Below are positions 1 to 6,078 of a stretch of DNA of 6,221 nucleotides, one piece after another. Every line of letters begins with the position of its first letter. The stretch's first letter is position 1. Made by a program: the position numbers and the translations under genes. This DNA comes from an uncultured Oxalobacteraceae bacterium (GTDB lineage: Bacteria > Pseudomonadota > Gammaproteobacteria > Burkholderiales > Burkholderiaceae): NCBI GenBank assembly GCA_946480015.1, contig CAMLIL010000162.1, positions 1 to 6,221 on the forward strand, given 5' to 3'. The notes under the pieces were generated by a model that worked only from the letters and a program-made list of their open reading frames with translations, did no database searches and was not told the DNA's origin.

Positions 1-1317
1 ATCACCGAGCGCAAGCGGGCCGACGAGCAGACCCGCCACCTGGCCGAGCACGATTACCTGACCGACCTGCCCAACCGCGTGCTGTTTCTCGACCGTCTGC
101 GCCAGGCCCTGGTGGCCGCGCGCCGCAAGAAGCACGGCAGGGTGGCGGTCATGTTCGTCGACCTGGACCGATTCAAGGGCATCAACGACAGCTTCGGCCA
201 CCACGTGGGCGACGCGGTGCTCAAGGAAGTGGCGGTGCGGCTGGTGCGCTGCGTGCGCAGCGCCGATACGGTCACGCGCCTGGGCGGCGACGAGTTCGTG
301 GTGATCCTGGCCGACATCGGCGGGGTCGACCAGGCCGCCCATGTGGCCAACAGCGTCATGCAGTCCGTCGCCCAGCCCTTCGTGGCGGACGGGCGCACCA
401 TCAGCCTGTCGGTGTCGATCGGCGTGGCCATGTCGCCGGCCGACGGCGACGACGTCGAGACCCTGCTCAAGCACGCCGACGTGGCCATGTACCACGCCAA
501 GGAAAACGGCCGCAACGCCATGCATTTCTTCAGCTCCGACATGAACGCCCACGTCGTCGAGCGCGCGCAGCTGGAAAAGCACTTGCGCCAGGCCCTGGAC
601 AGGCAGGAATTCGAACTGGCTTATCTGCCCGAGATCGACATCGCCAGCGGCACCATCATCGGCGTCGAAGCGCTGATTCGCTGGCGCCACCCGCAGCGCG
701 GCATGCTGTTGCCGGAACAATTCATCGGCGTGGCCGAGGAGTGCGGACTGATGGTGCAGATCGGCGACTGGGTGCTGCGCACCGCCTGCGCCCGCGCGCG
801 CGCCTGGCAGGACATGGGCGTGAGCGTGGTCGTGTCGGTCAATGTGTCGGCCCTGCAGTTCGTGCACCACGACCTGGTGGCCAGCGTGGATGCGGCGCTG
901 GCCGCGTCCAGCCTGGCGCCGGCCTGCCTCGACCTGGAAATCACCGAGGCCATCATCACCGGCGGGGACGAGCGCACCGCCGCCATCCTCGGCCAGCTGC
1001 GCGAGCGCGGCGTGCGCCTGACCGTGGACGATTTCGGCACCGGCGTGTCCAGCCTGGGCGAATTGCGGCGCATGGGCCTGTCCAAGCTGAAAATCGACCG
1101 CTCCTTCGTCGACGAGATCGGCAGCCAGTCTTCAGAGATCGGCATCATTCCGGCCATCATCGCGCTGGCGCGCAGCCTGCGCCTGCGCGTGATCGCGGAA
1201 GGCGTGGAAACGGCCGGCCAGCTACTGTTTCTCAAGCGCCTGGGCTGCGATGAATACCAGGGCCATCTGGCCGGCATGGCCTCGGCCGAACCGGATCTCA
1301 CACTCCAGCATCGCTAA
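1..1317 (+). CDS. PAS-linked GGDEF-EAL cyclic-di-GMP protein (3' part, start outside window)
   Basis: The reading frame is open from base 1, so this is the C-terminal 438 residues of a longer protein; the visible start 'ITERKRADEQ' is the usual end of a PAS domain followed by a helical linker. The GGDEF domain spans about visible residues 17-180, with metal-binding 'DLDRFKGIND', an RSAD product-inhibition site (86-89, RxxD five residues before the signature) and intact GGDEF (95-99), so diguanylate cyclase activity is expected. The EAL domain (about 190-430) has EAL (223-225), the Asn of 'VNVS', 'EITE', 'DDFGTG', 'KIDRSF', 'EGVET' and 'YQG', which are the metal and catalytic residues of c-di-GMP phosphodiesterases. 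One oddity is 'AYLPE' where the family has YQP (Gln to Leu). The tail after YQG lacks the usual 'RPLP'-like segment but no frameshift explains it. The stop lies 20 bases inside the convergent EEP gene. Domain calls are firm; whether synthesis or breakdown dominates cannot be told. Confidence 0.95.
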   Translation: MTERKRADEQTRHLAEHDYLTDLPNRVLFLDRLRQALVAARRKKHGRVAVMFVDLDRFKGINDSFGHHVGDAVLKEVAVRLVRCVRSADTVTRLGGDEFVVILADIGGVDQAAHVANSVMQSVAQPFVADGRTISLSVSIGVAMSPADGDDVETLLKHADVAMYHAKENGRNAMHFFSSDMNAHVVERAQLEKHLRQALDRQEFELAYLPEIDIASGTIIGVEALIRWRHPQRGMLLPEQFIGVAEECGLMVQIGDWVLRTACARARAWQDMGVSVVVSVNVSALQFVHHDLVASVDAALAASSLAPACLDLEITEAIITGGDERTAAILGQLRERGVRLTVDDFGTGVSSLGELRRMGLSKLKIDRSFVDEIGSQSSEIGIIPAIIALARSLRLRVIAEGVETAGQLLFLKRLGCDEYQGHLAGMASAEPDLTLQHR

Positions 1318-2272
1318 GCCCATGCATTTCGTCGAACAGGCGGATGCGTGCCAGCACCTGCCCATGGTCCGACGCCTCGGGCAATTCCAGCACCAGATGG
1401 TCGTTCAGGTACACCACGTCGACCACCTCGCCGATGGCGTTCGGCAGGGCCGCGTTGAACTGCTCCGACACCAGAATGTGGTCGATGGTCGAATACTGGC
1501 CTTCGTGCAATTGGCTGAAGCCCACATGACGCAAATGATCCTGGCGCCGCTGCAATTGATAGGCGTCGAACAGGCGTTCGGCCAGCGGGGTGCCGGTGCC
1601 CAGCACGATATTGGTGGTGACGGCATCGGCCACGTCGTTGAAGTCTCCCAGCACCACGCGGGCACGCTTGTTGGCGCGCGCCAGGTTACTGAGCAGCACG
1701 CGCAGGGCCACCGCCTCGGTGCCGCGACGGATCAGCGAACGCAGGCTGGCCTGGGCGTACAGCAGCGGATCGTCGCTGCTGTCGCCGTTGCGGTAGTCGG
1801 GCCGCTTGGATTTCAGGTGCACCACCAGCACGTCGACGGTGACGTCGGGCGACACCGCGATGGCCGCATGCACCACCGGACGCGAGAAGCGCTTCGGGTC
1901 GCGGCTGCCGGGCGGCATTTCCACGCCGTCCGGGAAATGCGTGAAGGCGCTGCCCGGCCCGGCCAGCGGCAGGCGCGACACCAGCGCCACGCTGGGCGTG
2001 TACTTGTCGGCGCCCGGGTCGGGGTCGAAGCCGACATGGACGGCGTCGCGGTAATGGCGGGTGCGCGCCAGCACCTCGCGCAAGCTCGCTTGCGAGAAAA
2101 TCTCCTGGAAACCGATCACGTCGGCGCCCAGGCGGTCGATCTGCTGCGCAGTCCAGTCGAGCTTGGCTTCGTACTCGGCCACGGTCGATGGCAAGAGGTT
2201 GTCGTACAGCCTGGCGCCGGCAGGGGCCAGGTTGCACACATTGAAGCTGGCAAAGCGAATCTCTTGCTGCAT
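1298..2272 (-). CDS. endonuclease/exonuclease/phosphatase (EEP) family protein
   Basis: Complete 324-residue protein of the EEP (exonuclease III/DNase I-like) superfamily, which hydrolyses phosphodiester or phosphomonoester bonds using divalent metal. All signature motifs are present in order: 'FASFNV' with Asn11, 'VIGFQE' with metal-ligand Glu57, 'VALVSRLPL' (95-103), 'VVHLKS' with His152, 'VLGDFND' with Asp210 and Asn212, 'IDHILVS' with Asp264-His265, and the terminal 'SDH' with Asp302-His303. So the fold and active site look intact. There is no signal peptide or membrane segment, so it should be cytoplasmic. The start is supported by an AGGAGGG ribosome-binding site nine bases upstream. 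The gene is divergent from the large signalling gene and overlaps the end of the upstream GGDEF-EAL gene by 20 bases. The substrate (DNA, RNA, nucleotide, phospholipid head group or other) cannot be read from the sequence, and no link to c-di-GMP turnover is evident. Confidence 0.93.
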   Translation of the reverse strand: MQQEIRFASFNVCNLAPAGARLYDNLLPSTVAEYEAKLDWTAQQIDRLGADVIGFQEIFSQASLREVLARTRHYRDAVHVGFDPDPGADKYTPSVALVSRLPLAGPGSAFTHFPDGVEMPPGSRDPKRFSRPVVHAAIAVSPDVTVDVLVVHLKSKRPDYRNGDSSDDPLLYAQASLRSLIRRGTEAVALRVLLSNLARANKRARVVLGDFNDVADAVTTNIVLGTGTPLAERLFDAYQLQRRQDHLRHVGFSQLHEGQYSTIDHILVSEQFNAALPNAIGEVVDVVYLNDHLVLELPEASDHGQVLARIRLFDEMHGLSDAGV

Positions 2273-2275
2273 ATT
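2247..2275 (+). promoter_or_regulatory. possible sigma-70 promoter in left repeat copy
   Basis: CTGGCA (2247-2252) and CATATT (2270-2275) are separated by 17 bases, each matching four of six consensus positions. The element overlaps the EEP start on the other strand. If used, it would transcribe the large signalling gene with a leader of roughly 170 bases. The matching position in the right repeat holds a better version, which is the main reason to list it. Confidence 0.25.
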
Positions 2276-2281
2276 AAGAAA

Positions 2282-2288
2282 CCCTCCT
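2282..2288 (-). promoter_or_regulatory. ribosome-binding site of the EEP gene
   Basis: The minus strand reads AGGAGGG, a near-perfect Shine-Dalgarno sequence, nine bases before the EEP start codon at 2272. It fixes that start. The same motif (GGAGGG, plus positions 6053-6058) survives in the right-hand repeat copy upstream of the decayed EEP start. Confidence 0.85.
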
Positions 2289-2352
2289 GAACACTTAGCG
2301 TATCACGCGCGGCCGGGATTGCGCACGTCTGTCGCCACTTGCGTATCGGCCG

Positions 2353-2377
2353 GCATGCGAACTTTCAACGCGCATGC
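2353..2377. repeat. 7-bp inverted repeat upstream of the large signalling gene
   Basis: GCATGCG (2353-2359) and CGCATGC (2371-2377) are perfect reverse complements separated by 11 bases of A/T-richer sequence (2360-2370). Half-site centres are 18 bases apart. It could be an operator for a dimeric regulator of the divergent genes or an RNA hairpin in the leader. It has no T-tract, so it is not a terminator. It may also be chance in GC-rich DNA. Confidence 0.35.
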
Positions 2378-2441
2378 GAGTCCAACGGTGTTAAGAAAAG
2401 GCGACGGCCCGGCGCAGGCCGGTTCTCCAGTCGACGATGTC

Positions 2442-2447
2442 GGGGGG
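2442..2447 (+). promoter_or_regulatory. G-run ribosome-binding site deciding the signalling gene start
   Basis: Six consecutive G bases lie four bases before the ATG at 2452 and can pair with the anti-Shine-Dalgarno sequence with one G-U pair. The alternative ATG at 2437 is preceded by 'ttctccagtcgacg', which has no such match. This favours 2452. Confidence 0.5.
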
Positions 2448-2451
2448 CACG

Positions 2452-5400
2452 ATGAACACCACCAGTCACGCCGCGTTACCGGCCGCATCCAGTGCCATGG
2501 ATTGGCTCAGCGCCAGCGAGATGGGCAAGGTCATCCGCTCGATGGACTGGTCCAGAACGCCGCTGGGCGCGCTGGCTGGCTGGCCGCAAAGCCTGCGCAC
2601 GACGGTGAGCCTGTGCCTGGCGTCCAATTTCCCCATTGCGCTGGCCTGGGGGCCGCAGCGCGTCCAGATCTACAACGACGGCTACTGGCCGATTTGCGGC
2701 GACAAGCATCCGCAGTCGATGGGCCAGGATTTCAAGGAATGCTGGCGCACGGCGTGGCCCATCATCGGCGAGGCCTTCGAGCAAGCCAGCGCAGGCAGCT
2801 CGGCCTTCCTGGGCAATGTCCGCATGTTCCTCGACCGTTCAGGCTATCTGGAGGAGACCTTCTTCACCTCTTCCTTCAGCCCGATCCGGGACGACGCGGG
2901 CCGGGTCGCCGGCCTGTTTCACCCGGTCACCGAACTGACGCAGCAGAGCCTGGGCGAGCGGCGCCTGAAGGTGCTGCGCGCCCTGGCCGACGGCACCGCG
3001 CCGGCGCGCTCGGTGCACCAGGCCGTGACGCTGGCGATGCAGGCGCTGTCGGGCTTCGCGCCGGATGTGCCGTTCGCCCTGCTGTATCTGCTGGACGCCG
3101 GCATGCGGCGGGCGCGCCTGGTGGGGCAGTGCGGGCTGCCCCCCGGCACCCGGGCCAGCCCGCTCGACTTCGCGCTCGATGGCCCGTGCGGCGATGGCTG
3201 GCCGGTGGCGGCGGTGCTGCGCCAGCGCCGCCCCGAGCTGGTGGACGACCTCGAACGGCGCTTCGGCCCGCTGGTGTGCGCGCCCTATCCGGAGCCGGTG
3301 CACAGCGCGCTGGTGATGCCAGTCATCCCGTCCGGCCAGAACCAGGTGGTCGGCCTGTTGATCGCCGGGGTCAGCCCGCGGCGCGCGCTGGACCCGGCCT
3401 ACCGGACCTTTTACGACATGCTGTGCGATGCCGTCACGGACGCCTTCGCCATCGCGCGCGGCTACGAGCTCGAGCGCAACCGGGCCGACGCCCTGGTCGA
3501 GATCGACCGCGCCAAGACGGTCTTTTTCAGCAACGTGAGCCATGAATTCCGCACGCCCCTCACGCTCATGCTGGGCCCGCTGGAATCGCTCGCCGCGACC
3601 AAGTTCGACGCGCACGGCCAGCAACTGCTCGACCTTGCCTACCGCAACTCCCTGCGCCTGCTCAAGCTGGTCAACTCCCTGCTCGATTTTTCCCGCATCG
3701 AGGCCGGCCGCATGCAGGTCAGCTACACCCCCACCGACCTGGCCTCGGCCACCACCAGGATGACCAGCATGTTCGATTCGGCCATGAAAACGGCCGGCCT
3801 GTCCTACATCGTCGACTGTCCGCCCCTGCCGCAACCGGTGTACGTGGACACCGACCTGTGGGAAAAGATTGTGCTGAACCTGCTGTCGAACGCCTTCAAG
3901 TTCACCTTCGAGGGCAGCGTGACGGTCCGCCTGCGCTGGGAGCAGGGGGACGATGGCGGCAAGGCGGTACTGAGCGTGAGCGACACCGGCACCGGGGTGC
4001 CGCCGGAACATCTGCCGCGCCTGTTCGAGCGCTTTTACCGGGTGCCGAACACCCGTGGCCGCACCTTCGAAGGCAGCGGCATCGGGCTGGCGCTGGTGTA
4101 CGAACTGGTCAAGCTGCACGGCGGCACCATCAGCGTCGACAGCACGCCCGACGTCGGCACCACTTTCAGCGTCAGCCTGCCCGGCGGCACGGCCCACCTC
4201 GCGCCCGAGCGGATCGGCGCACCGCGCCTGGCACCGGCCAGCGGCGTGGAGGCGCGCGCCTATGTCGACGAGGCCCTGCACTGGCTGCCCAAGCCCGCGC
4301 TCGGCGCGCCGCCCGATCCGGCCCCCGGCGAGAACCCGGGGCGCCCGCGCATCCTGTGGGCCGACGACAGCGAGGACATGCGCACCTATGTGCGCGGCCT
4401 GCTCCTGCCGTTCTGGGATGTGGAGACGGTCAGCAACGGCAAGCAGGCGCTGGAATCGGCCTTGCGCCATCCGCCCGATCTGGTGCTGTGCGACGTGATG
4501 ATGCCCGAACTGGACGGCTTCAGCCTGGTGCAGGCCCTGCGCGCCGACCCGCGCACCAGCGCCACGCCGATCATCATGCTGTCGGCCCGGGCCGGCGAGG
4601 ATGCGCGCGTGGAAGGCCTGCATGCCGGCGCCGACGATTACCTGGTCAAACCCTTCGGCGCGCGCGAACTGCTGGCGCGCGTGGGCACCCATCTGGGCAT
4701 TGCCCGCCTGCGCACCGAAGCGGTGGAGGCGGCCCAGCACGACGCGCTGACGGAATTGCCGAACCGGAAGTTGAGCTATGAATTCGCCGAACGCATGCTC
4801 AACAGCGCGCGGCGCCGCCATGCGCGGGTGGCGATCCTGTTCATCGACATGGACCATTTCAAGCCCATCAACGACACCTACGGCCACCAGGCCGGCGACG
4901 CCGTCCTGAAGGAAGTGGCGCGCCGCCTGAAAACCTGCCTGCGTGGCGAAGACATGGCAGGGCGGCTGGGCGGCGACGAATTCCTCGCGGTCCTGCCGCA
5001 TATCGGCGGCGACGCCGACGTGGCCCACGCGGCCCAGCATCTGGTGGACTGCCTCAGCCAGCCCTACCGGGTCGGCGCGCTCAATCTGGACAGTTCGCCC
5101 AGCATCGGCATCAGCCTGTTCCCCGACGACGGCAGCCAATTCGACACCTTGCTGCAGCATGCCGACGTGGCGATGTACCACGCCAAGGAGGCGGGCAGGG
5201 CCACGTTCCAGCTCTACAAGCCCGCCTTGAACGACAGTGTCGCGCTGGTCTTGCGGGTCGAGAAGCGCATGCGCAGCGGCCTGGAAAACGGCGAATTTTT
5301 GCTGCACTACCAGCCCATCGTCGATGTGGCGGGGGGCCGCGTCACTGGCGCCGAAGCGCTCATGCGCTGGCCGGCGACCGGCATCTGCGCCAGCGACTTC

Positions 5401-6006
5401 ATCGCGGCAGCCGAAAGCAATGGCATGATCGGCGCGATCGGCGAGTGGGGCATCGGCGAGGCTTGCCGCCAGGCGCGCCAATGGCGCGACCATGGCCTGC
5501 CGCCCCTGCGGCTGTCGGTGAATATCTCGCCATTGGAGTTCCGCCACCACACGCTGTGCGACCGGGTCGACGCGGCCTTGCAGCGCTACGGCCTGGCGCC
5601 GTCCAGCCTGCAACTGGAGTTCACGGAAGCGGCCTTGCAGAGCAATGCCGAGGCGGCGGTGGCCACCATGCAACGCCTGCGGCAACGGGGCGTGAAAACC
5701 GCGCTCGATGATTTCGGCCAGGGTTATTCGTGCCTGAGCCGGCTGGGGCGGCTGCCGCTCGACGCCATCAAGGTCGATCACGACTTCGTCATCAATCTCG
5801 CCTCGGGCGGCCGCGGCAACCGCACCATCACCGAATCGATCATCGCCATCGGCCGGTCGCTGGGGCTGGACGTGGTGGCCCAGGGGGTGGAATCGGCCGA
5901 GGTGCAATCGATCTTATGCGAACGGCACTGCCCCGAGATGCAGGGCTATTACCTCAGTTCGCCGCTGCCGGCGGAACAGTTCGAGCGCTGGTGCCGGGCA
6001 CATTGA
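2452..6006 (+). CDS. hybrid sensor kinase / diguanylate cyclase: PAS-GAF-HisKA-HATPase-REC-GGDEF-EAL
   Basis: Soluble 1184-residue sensor with no membrane segment. Residues about 20-155 are a PAS-like domain ('DWSRTPLG', 'WPQSLRT', 'WGPQ...YND', 'GYLEE', 'SFSPIRD'), and 170-335 look GAF-like. The kinase core has 'SHEFRTPL' with phospho-acceptor His364, N-box 'NLLSNAFKFT' (476-485), 'SDTGTG' (510-515) and 'GSGIGLAL' (541-548). A receiver (about 633-750) has Asp638-Asp639, phospho-acceptor Asp681, Ser711 and Lys733. GGDEF (840-844) is intact with 'DMDHFKPIND' and an RGED inhibition site. The EAL domain (about 935-1180) keeps EAL (968-970), 'VNIS', 'EFTE', DD (1086-1087), Lys1107 and Gln1164, but has 'AQGVE' instead of AEGVE (Gln1144) and 'DFGQG' instead of DFGTG. 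Phosphorelay control of c-di-GMP synthesis is the likely role, with phosphodiesterase activity doubtful. ATG 2452 was chosen because a six-G run (2442-2447) sits just upstream; ATG 2437, five codons earlier, has no ribosome site but is possible. Confidence 0.95.
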   Translation: MNTTSHAALPAASSAMDWLSASEMGKVIRSMDWSRTPLGALAGWPQSLRTTVSLCLASNFPIALAWGPQRVQIYNDGYWPICGDKHPQSMGQDFKECWRTAWPIIGEAFEQASAGSSAFLGNVRMFLDRSGYLEETFFTSSFSPIRDDAGRVAGLFHPVTELTQQSLGERRLKVLRALADGTAPARSVHQAVTLAMQALSGFAPDVPFALLYLLDAGMRRARLVGQCGLPPGTRASPLDFALDGPCGDGWPVAAVLRQRRPELVDDLERRFGPLVCAPYPEPVHSALVMPVIPSGQNQVVGLLIAGVSPRRALDPAYRTFYDMLCDAVTDAFAIARGYELERNRADALVEIDRAKTVFFSNVSHEFRTPLTLMLGPLESLAATKFDAHGQQLLDLAYRNSLRLLKLVNSLLDFSRIEAGRMQVSYTPTDLASATTRMTSMFDSAMKTAGLSYIVDCPPLPQPVYVDTDLWEKIVLNLLSNAFKFTFEGSVTVRLRWEQGDDGGKAVLSVSDTGTGVPPEHLPRLFERFYRVPNTRGRTFEGSGIGLALVYELVKLHGGTISVDSTPDVGTTFSVSLPGGTAHLAPERIGAPRLAPASGVEARAYVDEALHWLPKPALGAPPDPAPGENPGRPRILWADDSEDMRTYVRGLLLPFWDVETVSNGKQALESALRHPPDLVLCDVMMPELDGFSLVQALRADPRTSATPIIMLSARAGEDARVEGLHAGADDYLVKPFGARELLARVGTHLGIARLRTEAVEAAQHDALTELPNRKLSYEFAERMLNSARRRHARVAILFIDMDHFKPINDTYGHQAGDAVLKEVARRLKTCLRGEDMAGRLGGDEFLAVLPHIGGDADVAHAAQHLVDCLSQPYRVGALNLDSSPSIGISLFPDDGSQFDTLLQHADVAMYHAKEAGRATFQLYKPALNDSVALVLRVEKRMRSGLENGEFLLHYQPIVDVAGGRVTGAEALMRWPATGICASDFIAAAESNGMIGAIGEWGIGEACRQARQWRDHGLPPLRLSVNISPLEFRHHTLCDRVDAALQRYGLAPSSLQLEFTEAALQSNAEAAVATMQRLRQRGVKTALDDFGQGYSCLSRLGRLPLDAIKVDHDFVINLASGGRGNRTITESIIAIGRSLGLDVVAQGVESAEVQSILCERHCPEMQGYYLSSPLPAEQFERWCRAH

Positions 6007-6033
6007 TGTGGCAAAGCGGGGCGCTTGCTGCAT
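5999..6033 (-). pseudogene. remnant of the 5' end of an EEP gene
   Basis: Reading the minus strand from the ATG at 6033 gives 'MQQAPRFATSM', against 'MQQEIRFASFNV' for the intact EEP protein. At the DNA level the first ten bases are identical, then 'CGCTTTGCCA' is identical, and 'TCAATGTG' recurs after a one-base gap that shifts the frame. The frame then runs through unrelated antisense sequence of the signalling gene and stops at 5914. The ribosome-binding motif is still present but pushed to about 20 bases from the ATG. I read this as a non-functional fragment left by duplication of the EEP/ybaK junction. It is too short for a firm call from protein similarity alone. Confidence 0.5.
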
Positions 6034-6036
6034 AAT
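6008..6036 (+). promoter_or_regulatory. ybaK: likely sigma-70 promoter of ybaK
   Basis: GTGGCA (6008-6013, four of six to TTGACA) and CATAAT (6031-6036, five of six to TATAAT) are exactly 17 bases apart. Initiation would fall near 6043, about 36 bases before the ybaK start. The element starts just after the stop codon of the signalling gene. The same spacing is kept in the left repeat copy with a poorer -10. Judged by eye only. Confidence 0.45.
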
Positions 6037-6043
6037 AAGCGCC
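6020..6043. repeat. 7-bp inverted repeat around the ybaK -10 element
   Basis: GGCGCTT (6020-6026) and AAGCGCC (6037-6043) are perfect reverse complements with a 10-base loop that contains the CATAAT -10 candidate. The right arm lies partly in the 11 bases present only in the right repeat copy. No run of T follows, so a simple intrinsic terminator for the signalling gene is not supported. It could be an operator or chance. Confidence 0.35.
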
Positions 6044-6078
6044 TCTCAGCAACCCTCCGAGCACTCGGCGTATCGCGC

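Larger units (their letters stand above)
2237..2314 (+). repeat. left copy of imperfect direct repeat (EEP start region)
   Basis: This 78-base stretch aligns by eye with 5999-6084 in the same orientation, with about 63 matching positions by hand count and one main gap of 11 bases. Shared blocks include 'cacattga', 'tggcaaagcg', 'cttgctgcat', 'aaccctcc' and 'gcgtatc'. This copy includes the first codons, start codon and ribosome-binding site of the EEP gene on the minus strand. Similarity may continue weakly to about 2330, where the right copy enters the ybaK coding region (for example 'gcacgtct' against 'gcacatct'), which would make this the decayed ybaK side of the junction. Confidence 0.75.

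Noticed and set aside
1240..1320. A frameshift truncating the EAL tail of the first gene
   Set aside because: I read the other two plus frames; neither continues with a canonical EAL ending, so the atypical tail is not explained by a single frame error.
1298..2272. EEP protein as a c-di-GMP or pGpG hydrolase working with its neighbours
   Set aside because: Known pGpG-degrading enzymes (Orn, NrnC types) belong to other folds, and nothing in this sequence beyond location suggests such a substrate.
1250..2290. Plus-strand open frame of 346 codons opposite the EEP gene
   Set aside because: Low-complexity His/Gln/Val/Arg-rich translation without a domain; the minus strand contains every EEP motif in order.
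2061..3545. Plus-strand open frame of 494 codons overlapping the EEP start and the signalling gene
   Set aside because: It is an out-of-frame shadow: Arg/Pro/Gly/Ala-rich, spans two real genes, and has no domain or ribosome site.
2839..5907. Long open frame of 1022 codons on the minus strand, antisense to the signalling gene
   Set aside because: Its protein is rich in Ala, Gln, His, Arg and Gly with no recognisable domain, and the plus strand carries clear kinase, receiver, GGDEF and EAL motifs throughout. Long antisense frames are expected in high-GC coding DNA.
6020..6050. Intrinsic terminator after the signalling gene
   Set aside because: The hairpin arms exist, but the following bases (ctcagcaac) contain no T-tract, so it is listed only as an inverted repeat.
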